Assembly (NCBI GenBank): GCA_026419785.1 | Contig: JAODTK010005833.1 | Coordinates: 186,001-250,000 of the forward strand | Direction of reading: 5' to 3' | Length of the DNA: 64,000 nucleotides | Source of the DNA: Sclerodactyla briareus | Lineage: Eukaryota; Echinodermata; Holothuroidea; Dendrochirotida; Sclerodactylidae | Shown: positions 11,561 through 24,540 of the stretch, one piece after another | Position numbering within the stretch: the stretch's first letter is position 1 | Layout: each line of letters opens with the position of its first letter | Position numbers and translations under genes: made by a program | Notes under the pieces: generated by a model | What the model was told of the DNA's origin: nothing | Database searches by the model: none | What the model saw: only the letters and a program-made list of their open reading frames with translations

Positions 11561-14100
11561 ACCAAGCTTTCTGACAACCGTGTTTTACAAGGATTTTCAA
11601 AATCCGCCTCGTGTGTTCCCTCGTGGGAGTCTCGAGGGGATAATGTGGTAGTAGTCATTCCTCCCCGCCTTCCTACCCCACGATGACTTGCTTTGTTGGA
11701 CCTTGGCATGTCAGGCATGTCAGGTTTTCAAACGCGAATCCACCAATCCTAACTGTGCAGTAAGTTAATATGTACGATCTATGTTTGTAGATTAAGTATT
11801 TAGCTCAATTTATAGTTATCTAATCAATTCGAGTATATGCGCGTTCAATTCCCAACGCTTCTTTCAGTGTGTATAGCGTAATCACATGGGTGGGTGACTA
11901 CCCATGGTATGTAGATGCACAATTTAATTCGGACATTAATGAATGAGTAACCTTTGTAATATCTGTTTTTTATACACCACCGTTCTACAAATGACCACCG
12001 TTGAACCGCTGCCTTGATACGTTCATCGAAGTGGTTCCTCGATATGAGAAGTGGGGGCTGTTGATGATCAGCATACAGACTGGGTCCCTCAGTCCTGCAC
12101 CCCAAGCCGTCTCTGGGGAGTATTGTTCATCATCCTCTTGCCTTTCTGTTGGCCCTCAAAGTAGATGAGCGTCTTAATCGCCTCGTTTTCGGAGAACCTG
12201 CTAGAACCTTCGACAGTTATAGTGATATTCTCTCGGCGCCCTTTCTTCTGCCGTTTTGGGCAATGTGGCAGATTGCCACGGAACTAGCACAGATGATGAT
12301 TAAACAAAGTGTCTGAGATTGTGGGGCATGTCGTAATTGATTCGTTCTACTTTATTTTCATCGATCATTGACGTCACAGGGGCGAAGGATGGTTTGCCTA
12401 TTGACTCTGCGCATTAAATTCGACATGTTGCACCTTGAGAACGAAGACGAAAGATTCCTATTGACGAAGTTTGATCGCTTGCCGGAAGAGGCCGAGCGAA
12501 TTGGAAGGCGGTGGAATGGATGGGGCTAGGTGTCTTCCAGCCATATGCTCCCATGAGCGAGTGAGTGGTAAGCACTGTATATACCGCTAGTAGGTTGTGG
12601 AATCTCGCCAGAGTGAATTTAAAAGGATTTTTCGCACTCCGTCCGCGCAACGTCAAAGTGCCAGTGTACCCCTATGCAGTTGACCTCCCCCCTATCATTA
12701 CTCATTTCAATACTGTCAACCCTGAACAGGTCATTACATGGGTTACTGGCCACGCTAATGTCACAGTGCACAGATATTTTCTACCATATCACACCCGTGT
12801 GAACAGAGTGCTTTAAAAGCATTCCATTTAGGAGTGGTCCAATTTATCAGGTTGTATCACATCGATGTAACCAATGAACAGTATACCCGGCTATTAACTT
12901 GCCGTTGGCATTCACCAACATCAAGGGCAACAACATTGTTTACATATTCAGGTGCATACACTGAAAACCCACTATTCGGACTCATGCTCGGCTAGGCCGG
13001 CAAGGGCCAAAACTTTTCAGAACCTCGCCAAGTAGCGAGTGTTGCCTGCCCCATACCACTTGTATAGAAAATCCTGATGACACTATTCCACAGTCAAGAA
13101 GTACTGACTAACGTTATGGCTAGTACGTTTGATGGGCACGAAATGTGATGGGAGAAACAATAATGGCTTAGTGATGCCTTCTCCAAATAATTTCCTTTAG
13201 CATATTTTTTTTCTTCCGGTCCATACAAATTGGAATACATTCAGTGAATTCCGACCCTTCAATCATACAAATATGAGTTGAAGTTTATAGAAAATAAATA
13301 CAGAAATATGTCTTCATTAATTATTATTATATAATTTTTCAGTGAGATGGACATCAAGGCCAATTGCACCAGAGTCAATTGCGAAGAGAACGAGAACTGG
13401 GGCCTCCGTTTTATATTAGGCCAAGCATTTTCTGTTTAGTACGTCACTGTTTCCTTTTTTTTAAAGCCCATAATTACCTACCCCATTTCATTTGTACTGC
13501 CAAAGAAAAGACAGACTTTGGTGGCGTTAGATGTTATGTGTCATCACTTTTAGTGCATTCTCCGAAATGTTGAATGGGGTGATTTTTTACAGGGTCGAAA
13601 GTGGGTGGTTAGTGTTGTGCGTGGTAGAGGGGAGAGATGGTCAGAGTCGTTTCAGCAAATGGTAGTGGCCCACTTGTGTAAGCGGATGATTAACGTAATC
13701 GGACCATATCGGGCGGTTACAATTTATCAAGCAAGCCCGTCACGGCAGTGTTTGGTTGAGACCTTGTTCGGCCGTAGGGGGCTTCTACTGATGTTCCCTG
13801 ATAAGCCTGGCAAGTTAGTTGAGTAGACAAGATAACAGTTTCGTCGAGTTCCTCAGTTACAATTCACTTCAATTCAATTTATTCACTGTTTCACGCAATG
13901 CGCACATGAATTGTCGACAAGAAAAAATTAAATACACACAACGTAATATTAGGTATGTGTACCATGCGATAGAAGTATACGGAAAAGCCAAGGAGGCTTA
14001 CGGAGTAGTATACTCCGTCAAATCAATGAATAACAACTGTAGTGTAATAACCCATTCTCAATACACTAGGCGCTACCACCTCTTAGGCTTGTCAAGATTG
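11561..14100. other. Unique-looking sequence, no gene recognised
   Basis: Plus frames up to 179 codons run through 13,605-14,358, but the larger one is made partly of a dispersed repeat (14,110-14,400). The 73-codon frame at 13,605-13,826 has even amino-acid use but matches no family I know. No splice-bounded exon is supported. Confidence 0.35.
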
Positions 14101-14109
14101 CCGATATCT

Positions 14110-14400
14110 GTCCTACGCTTTCAAGCTTTTCCATGTCCTTGGACCATTTTCGTTCGGGTTTCCAGTGTATGGAGCTACCGCAGTTACAACTGGCAACCGA
14201 ATGCGACCCGATCGATTCGGGTAACGGTACAGTATTACGGCAGGTCTGGATGTACAGCAAATTTGGCCCGACCTGTCAATAACAAGCTCAGACAAAATCA
14301 GACAAAACTGCTTACCCCCGATACCAATATTTTTTGGTGCGCAACAAAAATACATTGAATAATCATGGAACGAGCACTCGATACCACGTGTCAAATGTGC
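14110..14400 (-). repeat. Dispersed repeat, inverted copy of the 22.35/25.28-kb unit start
   Basis: In reverse complement the region reads 'ttggtgcgcacc..', then 'aaacagttttgtctgattttgtctgagc', 'cattgacaggtcgggcc', 'tacatccagacctgccgtaatac' and 'gtagctccatacactggaaac'. All appear in the same order at 22,390-22,600, and mostly at 25,330-25,470. It is a third and shorter family member in the opposite orientation, so the unit is dispersed and is not only a local duplication. Confidence 0.75.
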
Positions 14401-15385
14401 GATCATGCCGCATCACCGTAATGTAATTCAATGGAATCATCCCATAAACCAATGTAATGTTCATACACATGAGCTTTTTTTTTTTACTGTGAAGTAAGCT
14501 AGATAGGCTTTCCTCTCACTAAACAGTTTATCATTTCTAAAAAAAAAAAATCCTCCATCGCATCACTGCGATTTTTAAATTCATGCCGCATTCCGCATCC
14601 ATGGTATTTCAGCTTTAGTCACTGTGAACCTGGGATGAAAACATTAAACGACAACATGTAAATAGCCCATTCGCACTAATCAGGTGTATGACGCACCTCT
14701 AATACCCAGGGCATGGTCAGTCAATGTGGGTTTCCGTTAAATTCAAAATGTACATGTACGCCACTTTCCTTGAATGGTCCGTCACAACAACGACATGTTA
14801 GATTAGCATTCCCTGATCACAAAGCTAATGTCCGTGGAAAAGCGTTGTTGAAGCTAGTCACGTCAACTCCGTCATCCTAGCACACTATTTCATTCTTTAT
14901 CGTCCCCTTTGGGCCGCTTACAAAGACACTTCTTTCCAGTTCACACCGGGGTAGCATGATACTCTGTGGAAAAAGTGCCTGGGCTTTCGACGGTTACGAA
15001 CTCGTAAGCATGTTTTTCTGCGCCAAGAACCCAAATTAAATTCATTGATAAAGCCCCGACCGCATGACCACAGGGACAACAACGAACCGAATCTACAGGA
15101 GTTCAACTATGCCACCCCGCCCCTACATCCCCATTATTGTTGCAGTTGCAATAACAAACACACAGGGGCTGCGCCATCGGGGGTCATGGGAGGGCGGCTG
15201 CCCCCCCCCCTATGGGTATGGGGCCGAAAAAATAAAATCGACAGAAGGATGTTTTAATGCACACTTTCGGGGGTGGGGTGAAGTGTCAAAATACCTTATC
15301 CAACTATACGTAATTTCTATTGGCCTCATCGAGACTCAAATCGAGACTAAAAATGTTGCTGTAATATAGCGTTCGTAAATGTAGG
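14401..15385. other. Unique-looking sequence
   Basis: No gene recognised. Homopolymer runs occur (T at 14,476, A at 14,541, C near 15,200). The segment 15,165-15,215 has G/C runs typical of TIR-like 'ggcgcca..gggggg' termini seen elsewhere in the window. Confidence 0.3.
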
Positions 15386-15397
15386 TATGTTTACCAG

Positions 15398-16300
15398 GGC
15401 CGTAGCGAGGGGGGGGGGAGTGTCACCACCTCCTAATAATTTCATGCCGTCAGCAAATTTTCAGTCGGTCGGCAAAAAGGAGAAAGAGGAAGAAGAAGAG
15501 GAAAAGAGGAAGAGCCAGATGAGGAAGAGAAGAGGAAAAGAGGAGAGGAGGAAAGAAGAAAGAGGAGAGGGAAAGCAAAAGGGAAGTAAGGGAGTGAAGG
15601 GGAGGCAGGGAATGGAAGTGGAATAGAAGAAAAACAACGAAGCCAGACTTTATTATCGACTATTTCGACTTTTGGCTCTTCATCTAATTGACCCATTCAG
15701 CGTCGCCGTCGGTTTGTAATTGGACGAGTGACCCGAGTCTGTCGGCATTTCGGCCACAAAAGGGGGAATGGAAGGCGTACCGTGCGTTGACATTATTTTT
15801 CATGAGTTGTCAGTTCTTTGACAGTTTTTTATTCCTATTTGGTCCTAATTCCAAGAGATTACCTTATTGCGGAGCCATTTGTGAAACAAACAATTAAGAA
15901 AGAATGCCCAGAACAATGAAAAAACAGTCGGTTTTAGGCGGGAAAATCAGCGAGTGGCTTCGCGCGCAGTGTGTATCGATGGTCTGCTTCATACCACCGA
16001 GCTGCAATAAAAATCGGGCATTGTTTAGGATTCTGGCAGAATTTTTCGGCGTTCCAAATTGAAACCGTCCCGCGTACGTGGTGGGCGAGGGCGAGTACCT
16101 ACTGAACGCCCAATTCTACTAAAAAATATTGCACCAGATTGCATCTAAGGACGTTTCAATATTCGAAATTTCCCCCATATCAGTCACCATTGCAGGGTCC
16201 GTCGGCCAAACTCATCTCTACACGCCCTTCCCCCCCCCCATTCATTTCTACACCCCCCCCCCTCCATCTCCCCAATAACCAACCCTTCGGCTAACGCCCC
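15398..16300. mobile_element. Possible non-autonomous DNA transposon bounded by CAGGG-type ends
   Basis: The left end CAGGGCCGTAGCGAGGGGGG (15,398) and the reverse complement of the right end, CAGGGGCGTTAGCCGAAGGG (ending about 16,300), resemble each other. They also resemble the CAG-x-G-CGTAGCxAGGGG termini common in animal hAT-type non-autonomous elements. Flanking bases give no clean 8-base target duplication. No transposase is present: the interior holds a purine tract, C runs and a 'gcaccagattgcatct' word that is repeated at 19,318. Independent insertions at each end are possible. Confidence 0.3.
15475..15632. repeat. GA-rich purine tract
   Basis: About 150 bases are almost wholly purine on the plus strand (GAGGAAGAAG-like). 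This gives artificial Lys/Glu-rich and, on the other strand, Ser/Pro/Phe-rich frames. It can adopt triplex or H-DNA-like structures, but no function is shown. Confidence 0.85.
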
Positions 16301-19070
16301 TGACGTTACTGATTTGAGAACACTGTGAGCCACCGTTGTTAGTATTAGGTGAAAGGACTCAATGTTAACTTGCAAACTTCGCAGCACCTTCCTGCCTTAT
16401 GTGTGACCACGTGGCATGCCGTGATCACTCCGACCCATGCCGAGTTACGCCATTAGATATCTTCAAATTTGCATTAGTAACAGAAGTTTTTGCAAAAGTA
16501 ATCCTGCCTACCTGTACAGAACGTAGGTACGGTTTCATCGGGTTCATTCTTTGCCGTGTATCGAATGAAATATGACCTGCCTGGAAAAATTGTCATGCAT
16601 TTTAATTTTTCCAGAAATTTATGGATTTTTGTCAAAACTCGTTGACGTAGATACACTACAAAGTGTTAAATGTGGCACCATGTTGTATCTAAGCAGTATT
16701 AATGACTAAAAAATCGCACAACGGGGAGGGGGACACCCCTCCCCTGAGGGACCCTCCCCCATGTCAGGACATTCCACTGCCAACAGACATCCATGCCAAA
16801 TCTGCCCCCCCCCCCTCATCGTAAAACCCTGGCGTCGCCCCTGCAAACACATTATTCAGACAAAGAACAAAATAAAGATCAAACGTGGAATCATGTCTCG
16901 CCCCTAAAGTATGTAGTAGTCACATGTAGAGTTATTCTAATTACATCTTTCCAACGAATCTAACAGGGGGTGTTTCGGTAGGTCAGCATACGACAGCAGG
17001 TGAACCCAAATCCCGCGCACGGTACCGGAATAATAATATTCTCCTACAGATACAACTGCCCGGAATGATCGAGAGGCCTACGCGGAGGATCTTATCCATT
17101 CAGGGCGTTCGATACATGACCGCGTAGTCATGCACGAAATTTAAACAAAAAATTGAAAGTTGTCAGGGCGCTCGAAAAAACGTTTATGAGAGCCTCAACG
17201 ACTGTACGTATTCGCGGGAATTGTCTGTTCATACAATATAAGGTCGGGTAGAAATGACAGCGAATTGGTATCAGGTGCCGAGTGGTTCTCTCCACTTTTT
17301 TTTTTCATTTTCAGCCCAAATTTAGACATACAAAATCATATATAAAATTGACTGGGACGGTCAAATTGTTCATTGAGATTCATGGGACTAATCAACGGAG
17401 GATGAGGTTATCACATCATTTCGTGTGGGAAGTGGTGGAAATGAAGACGTAGGCTATAGAAGAATTGGAGTGATTGATTGCCTGTGAGAACACAGCATTC
17501 TATATCCCCTTCGGGCTCGAACAATAAGTGTGGATGAGAGGAATGAAACATATATGTTTCAGGCTCATTGTGACCGTTCTGGCGTTCTTTTCTTCTTATG
17601 GGAACATGAGAAAAATATTGCATCATGGTGGTGCAATTAGGCAGTGAAGAATGTTGCAACATTTTTACTTGAACGATGACACAATCATTCGCAATAGCCA
17701 CATTGTAATAATAAAACGATCAGTTTCTAATTAAACAGTGCTGTGCTGAATAATTCTTACCTGTCTGTAGTTTAAACCGTCATTGCCTGTAAATTTAAGG
17801 AAATACTCCGATCTTGTGACGTGCCCTGCTCGGTTTTCACATGAATGTTTTACCGGAAATCCCGCGCATTTTCAACATAACTGGATCATACTAGAAAAGT
17901 TCAGGGGACGCATGTAACTTTTAGAAAGGCCTCCATACGTAGTCCTTATAGCCCACACGAAGGAATGCTCTAACATCTTTCTCCGCCCGGCCTATTGCCG
18001 CCCGTGTTTCCGAACGATTCACGATGTAACCTTAGACGACTCACTCAGTATACAATTCTGCACACTTCGGTAATTTTGCGATGGAAAAAATGGAAGTCAA
18101 CAAACGAGTACAGTTGTACAAACTCAAAGTTATTGATTACGGAAGCATCCTAAAAAATATAGTGACTTACAGATTTCAATGTTTCTTTTTCATATTCCTG
18201 TTAGTATCATTTGCCCTGCAGTGCATTAGTAATTTTATTGATCGAATCGGATTTAAATGAACTTGTCGTGATCTTGACATGATGCATGGCGATTGGAGCA
18301 AATGGGAGAGTAGGATGGTCTACCCTCGACCTCAATCTTTATATTGTTCGACATCCCGATACTTCTGTTGGCTGTGCTGTTCACTGTCAGAAACAAAGTC
18401 CAAGATGGCGCGCCCACTGGTGACGGTGTCCACGGGGGATAGACAAAAGGTGGCTAGGTTATAATTAAACCGCCCTAAGTCTAGCCACCGTAAGTCCTAC
18501 ATTTCTGGCAGTAAAACAGCTACTTTCCATCACAATGAACTATAGTATTCGCCCAGTTATTTTTATGGGCTTGCGCTCGAATGGATAGAAACACCTGCTT
18601 GCTAATTGATAAATGGTCACGTTGACTGACTATTTCTGCTCTCGAAATTGTATAAAGGTAAAGCCCACGTACGTTGATAAGGTGTATTTTGAGGTGTTAA
18701 TTTGGCGAATGTGAGATGATGCACTTGATGAAATGGCGGTGTAAATGGTGGGACTAAAAATACAATAAGTCGCCTGAAGACAGTGAAGATAATTGTAATC
18801 TTCGTTAGGCAGGGTAGCATGGTTGACTCCTGTAGTCACGTGGTCGGGGCTTTATTAATAATTGTCGGATCCGCAGATAATTTCTTCAGAATTATTACGA
18901 TTTCTACTTTCGCGAGATAAATGACACAGACGGTGTGTTCTTGGTCGCAGACCATGATTGCGGTTCGAAAACCATTGAAAGCCAGAACTTTTTTTGTCCC
19001 CAGAGTATCGAGACGCGGCCCGAAGGGGGGACCGATGAAGAATGGAACGGAAAGGGAGCGGCCCAGGGCA
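16301..19070. other. Mostly unique sequence with TIR-like C runs
   Basis: The block 16,725-16,845 contains several C runs and 'cctggcgtcgcccctg', the complement of a CAGGGGCGACGCCAGG end. This suggests another eroded DNA-transposon terminus. A 96-codon minus frame at 17,411-17,701 has no recognisable domain. Nothing else was found. Confidence 0.35.
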
Positions 19071-19079
19071 AAATTCCAT

Positions 19080-19315
19080 TCGGGACCATTCGGAGAAGTT
19101 GAATGGTCGCGAATGATGCCAAATTGTCGTGATGATTGTTAAAGGTCACGAATGGTGGCAAAAATGGTCGTGAATGGAGAGCGAAAGGAAATCACCATTA
19201 TGAATGGTCACGTCGAATGGTGCGTTAATACCGTGTGAATGGTCACGAATAGTGCCAAATGGTCGTGAATGGATTGCGAATGGAAATCACCTATGAAAAT
19301 GGTCATGTTCAATGT
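19080..19315 (+). repeat. Minisatellite of AATGGTCACGAATGG-like units
   Basis: GAATGGTCGCGAATGATGCC, GGTCACGAATGGTGGC, GGTCGTGAATGGA and similar words repeat every 20-35 bases over about 235 bases. The array ends at 'gcaccagattgcatctgg', a word also present at 16,132. The same words occur in reverse complement at 21,960-22,345. Confidence 0.85.
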
Positions 19316-21955
19316 AGCACCAGATTGCATCTGGGTCCTTTATTCATTCAACAATTCTTGGAAGGGGTGTTATGTTAAGGACGAGGGGACCCCTTCCCGA
19401 GGCAGCAATCACAAATGTCCCAACAATGCACCCTGAAAAATCACAGCCCCCTACCAAACAATAAACATTCGGATACGGACATTTTCCCATTGAGGGCTTC
19501 CTTTTTTCTTGTGGTTAGTCCAATTTTTCGGAATTCAGTCGAAAGACTGTCGCCAGGGGGAGGGGCAGGATGTTTGCTTTTGACCGCCGCCTGGCGAGGC
19601 CTATGTACCAATCCATTGTCACCATTTACGCTATCACGATCTGAACGCACCCCCTCATGATCCCCATCACACTTGTGACCACCTCACAAACCTTCACCAA
19701 AACTTGCTGTGTTGGTCACATAGTGCATAAACAGTGTTGCGAACGGAACTGCAAAAAAAAAAAGCATTCACATGTGTCTGAAGAAACCCATGATAACGGT
19801 TTGTATAATTTCTTAGGTTCATGTGTTGTAATGCTTCTAGATTTTCGCCACAATAAACATATTATATTACGGGTAGTATGCTCTCTTGAAATTATTCAGA
19901 TCAAAGTTCAGATGTATGTGTGATTTTCGAGGACTATGCTCAGAGCGGCATCTCAGTTTGTCGGAAAAAAAAAACTATTTAAAGTGTGTCATGGGCCCAG
20001 TGCCAGTATTAACATAATCATCTAAAAAACAGTTTATAAGAGTAACATCACCGAAGATTTTTGGGAAGTACTTAGCTTATGAATTTCAGCCCTATCAACT
20101 CCTAATTTTGAGAAGGTTTTGAGGCACAAACTCCGTTTCGAATATAAAATTTTTAGCTAACAATACCATGTTGGGGAGAGAAGAAAATTGTAAAGTGCAT
20201 CCACTTTTGATTCAGGTCAACATTTTTTTTTTTTGCGATCGATGAATCTTTCATAGGCGTAGGTCTCAGATTTTGCGTTGACTTACGATTCAGTTAGCAT
20301 TCAATCGAAAAAAAAAATGTTAGTTGATTGTACATTGATTTCGGGATAATCATCATGTTTATGTTCAAATTAGGATGAATTGCTAGAAACGCCTGGGTAG
20401 AGAAACTGAGAAGAAACCAGGAGATTATCATTTTGTCCTGGGTGAATGTAACCTTCATTACTGATTAATATTACACAGAAGAGGCAGTATTGTTTCGTTT
20501 TTGTAATAATTTGCAGACATCAATTCGAAATTTGAGGTTCTCCGGTAAAACATGTTCACTTGCTATAGATTGGTTTTCTCGCAATAATAGGCAACGATTT
20601 TGGAACGTTTCTCCCTACAGTTTGGGCGATAATGTATTTTTAACTGCAACGACGTTGCGCAGAGATTTCTTTTTTTTACAGGTATGAGGATCGTGCTTTT
20701 TTTTTTTTTTTCGTTTCCATGAATGAAGTGACCGTGTTGTATACCGTTGACGACTACAACGAAATTAGGCCAACATTTTTCTCAGAGCTGAATAGAACGC
20801 TATTGAACTGGCAGTCTTCAACTATTCATTCCATATCTCGTGACTGTTCTCTCCTCCAACATAAGGTTTCAATTTGTCTATGTGTTTCATTTTCATGGAA
20901 AAATATCTTTATTCGATGTTGATGCCTCACATTTGTCTATGAATAGAAAATACTTCACACTGGTTTTCATGTCGCCACTCTAATTTTTGCCACTTTGAAA
21001 AGTTGTCAGCTCAGTGAAGTGGCTTTGATATTCATGTAGATAGGAAAATAATGGAAAACTAATATCTAACTAATATCTTCAGACGAGATTCCATTTTCTT
21101 CACCCAGTTTTGGTATGATACTTTTTGTTGCTCTGCTGCGAAATCTATAATGTTACCACAGTCTTACCCCGCTGTTAGGTTTTGTGAAGTTGTACTGCAT
21201 GTATGCACTGGACCGCCAAGAAGTACAGTGGACGGCGTAGAACGTTGAGGGGGCCTGTGCGTAGAACCAGAACTAAATTGTCACCTTATTTTCATTCTTC
21301 GATTCCCCCCTAGAATATAGGTTAAACCTTAGTCCACACTGACACCCGGTTGTTTACTGAAGTCGTAACTCCTCATTATTAAGTTATTTCGTCCTAAAAC
21401 CTGATCCGCCACACGGCGACACACCACTTCTTACTTCGGCTTCTACCTCTACTTCGCAAATAGCATGTTGCACCGTGGTGCATTTTTTAATCATTAGTGC
21501 ATGCTTGGATTCTGTACTTCAAGGGTTTGTTGTGTTAGAATGTATTTTCATCATTTTTCAGTAACATGCCATTTTATATATGTTTTTTTGTTGCTTTTGT
21601 TTGTTTTTGTTTCATTGTTTGCTATCAGGTCAACTTCGAATGAACTCCGTTATTCATAGCAATGCCCAGTTTATATTGGCTCTCCATAGACCATACAATT
21701 TACAGCCTGAACTAGAATAGGATGCTTCGTGTGTGGCTATTGTTGAAAGGTTTGTAGGTGAGATATTTAGCCACATGGTTGTGACATTAGAGCTAAACTT
21801 CAGTATATGCTTAGGCCTGCAGGAGAGACACGTCATGTATGCCTATACGTTTTAACAATTTGAAGGTGTTTATGATAATAAAGATGCTTCAACTGTCTGA
21901 TTTTGTTGCATTTTTCACCATGTCAGAGCAATCCTAATTAACTATTTACAAATTT
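19316..21955. other. Segment between two opposite-facing minisatellite arrays
   Basis: About 2.6 kb, rich in A/T homopolymers (for example 19,752, 19,968, 20,224, 20,309, 20,700). No transposase or other protein motif was read in the short frames here. It would be the interior if the flanking arrays are the ends of a foldback-type element. Confidence 0.35.
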
Positions 21956-21957
21956 AA

Positions 21958-22345
21958 CCATTTGGCCACGTACCATTTATGAACGACCATTCATTCACAA
22001 ACCATGCGTGAATGGCACCATTAACAGTATACCATCTGGTACCATTTGGTACCATTGGTTACCATTCACAACCATTTGAAACTATTCAGAGCGGAAGACC
22101 ATTCACAAATTTGTGAATGGAACCATTAACAATAACCATATACCAATTGGTACCATTTAGTTCCATTTGAAACCATTCAACGCGGGATACCATTCACAAA
22201 CCATCATCGAATGGAACCATTCAGAACCATTCGGAACCATTCAGAACCATTCGCACAATTTTGACCATTTGGGCGAAAACACACAGTGGAAAGAACCATT
22301 CACAACCATTTGGACCATTCGCGAATGGTTCCGAATGGAATTTGT
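21958..22345 (-). repeat. Minisatellite of ACCATTCACAACCATTTGG-like units
   Basis: ACCATT, CCATTCAGAACCATTCGG and GGTACCATTTGG words repeat about every 10-20 bases. This is the reverse complement of the 19.1-kb array, with local palindromes such as CCATTCGCGAATGG at the right end. It directly abuts the duplicated unit that starts near 22,350. Confidence 0.85.
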
Positions 22346-22349
22346 TCCT

Positions 22350-23880
22350 GAGAGGTCAGGTGAGTGTACGAGAGAGCCCTCCTTAGTGAGAATGGTTTTA
22401 GTGCGCACCAAAACATATTGATATCGTGGTTTAAACAGTTTCGTCTGAGTTTGTCTGAGTCTTGTCATTGACAGGTCGGGCCGATATTCTTACATCCTAC
22501 CTGCCCGCAATACATGTACCGTGACCCGATCGATCGTAGGGGGGGTGGGGGGGGGGGGGTCGCGATCTTTACTGGCTGCAGTAGCTCCACTACACTGGAA
22601 ACACAAATGGTCTGATGGACAAGCTTGAAAGCTCGGACAGATATTGTCAATCTTGAAAAACCTGCGAGTTGGTAGCGCCTATTTGTACTGAGGAACTTGA
22701 CTTACGTTGCCTGATGTACCCAACTACTAGCCATGAGGCTTATCGGGTCACATCAGTGGAGCGCGCCGGACGAAAAAGCCCAATCCAATCATTGCTCGTG
22801 CTCGGGCTCGCTTGACAAATTGTAACCACCCGACGAGGGTCTGATTACGTAATCACCCGTCCTGCAACAAGTGGCCAGTTTTCAGGAAATCGGCCCACCT
22901 ACTTCTCTGGCCATGTTTCCCCTCCACCACACACAAACACCAACCAACACTTTCGACTCTCAAAATTACTTCCTACAACATTTTTGGTTATACACCAACG
23001 TGATAACATATAAAAACAAAGTATGTCTTCTTTGGTTGTAGAAAAGTCAGGTACATTATAGGCCATATTTAAGGAAATAATGGGTAAAATGTACCGTACA
23101 GAGAATGCTCGGCCTGAATTAAACAAAGGCCCTAATTTCCGTACTCTTCGCAATGACTCTAGTGTCAAACAGAATGGTACATTGCAGGGCCATGCATTTG
23201 GCCTCGATGACAATCTATTGAACTAGAAAAAAACTAATAATAATAATAATAATAATAGTAATAATAATAATAATAATATCATTATAAATAAATACTTCTG
23301 TATGTATTTCTCTATATCATTCAACTCTACTATTTGTTTCATTTTGTTGTTTGCAATTCGCTGAATATATGCCAATTGTATGAACCCAAAAAATCTGCCA
23401 ATGGCAATTATTAGCAAAAGGCATCACTACGTCATATTGTATCTCCCACATTTCGTGCCCAATTCAAACGTACTAGCCATAACTTTAGTCAGTAGTATTC
23501 ATGGTTGTGAAACTATGTCAATCAGTATTTCTATGCAAGGTTCACACCCTATAGCTGAGCACGCCTGAACAGCTTCAAACTTCGAAACTGCCCCGACGAA
23601 CTTGTGAGCTGTTCTGACGAGCTTAGTCTAGCTGCCTAGCGGAGCATGAGCCCGATTAGGTTGGGGTTTCAGTGTGTACACCCAAATCTGTCATTATTGT
23701 TGTGACCTTTGATTCGAATGTCGGTGAATTGCCAACTTCAAGTGACAAGTCTATTCTTTCGGGGACATACTGTTTCATTGTTTACATTGTACTAATCAGC
23801 CCCCCTAAGATAATAATTAAACAATAATTACTAATAATAACTAACTTTTATGACCCGCTCGCTATTGTTCAAAAACTGCT
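22350..23880 (+). repeat. Duplicated unit, left copy
   Basis: It shares ordered landmarks with 25,280-26,470: 'gtggtttaaacagtttcg', 'gctgcagtagctccactac', 'gacagatattgtcaatcttga', 'tttcccctccaccacacac', 'gtagaaaagtcaggtac', an (AAT)n tract, 'aaatacttctgtatgtattt', 'cagcttcaaacttcg' and 'gctattgttcaa'. This copy carries about 125 extra bases around 22,750-22,880 and a G run at 22,540-22,558. Divergence includes many indels. The minus frame at 22,899-23,213 has a counterpart in the right copy. Confidence 0.85.
23233..23282. repeat. (AAT)n microsatellite inside the left duplicated unit
   Basis: About 14 AAT units with one GTA interruption, at the position equivalent to 25,920-25,970 in the right copy. 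It therefore predates the duplication. Confidence 0.9.
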
Positions 23881-24179
23881 CCAGCGTCTGGCACTATAGA
23901 CACTTGCAACTAGCATTTCATCGGGTACAGACTTTTATCACGCCTTCTGCTGACCACTCATCAGCGTTCCATCAGGTCTCACCAACCTCGCAGCGAAATT
24001 ACGAAAATTAAACTATCATCGTCACTGGTATTCATTCAATTCCACAATTTACTCGTACATATCGCGAACTATCTTATAACATTCAAATACGAGAATCTAA
24101 CGCGAATCTATATCAACGTGCCCTTATCTTTATACAAGGGCCGAATCAGTCAACGATACATCTTGACTTTTCCCAAAGG

Positions 24180-24540
24180 ATAACAGAGGGCAAAGTTGGA
24201 AAGTCATTGTCAGCACGAATGCTTGGGTCTGACCGTTTGATCAAGTTGAAATTTATGCGAGGTTTTCTTATGAAGATTACTGGAACCATATAGTGTTTGT
24301 CGATATGGTGTCACTTTTCGTCAGAAATGTCATGTTTCCCCATAATGGGTAACAAATACCCTTCTTGTCCTTGTGTCTGTACATAAGTTATCAGAAACGA
24401 GTCAAGAAATCACTAAGCCTTTTGGCTTTGTAGTAGTTGGTATCAGCCTGCATGTATGCACTCCCTATCGAATGAATTCACTGGAAGCGAGGTTGGCGTG
24501 ATAACACGTAGACTGCAACATGCAAATTACCTACTCCACG
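24180..24540 (-). repeat. Composite GGTCA repeat, truncated inverted copy
   Basis: This is the reverse complement of 10,930-11,280, sharing 'catacgtgttat', 'cttccagtgaattcattcgatagg', 'aaagccaaaaggcttagtgatttcttgactcg' and 'gataacttatgtacagac'. The head motif 'aaagccaaaaggcttagtga' is also at 55,783 and, in variant form, at 5,155 and 41,187. No array of tandem units follows here. Confidence 0.75.

Noticed and set aside
13819..14358. 179-codon plus frame
   Set aside because: Its right half (14,110-14,400) is an inverted copy of a dispersed repeat also found at 22.4 and 25.3 kb, and the left half has no recognisable domain.
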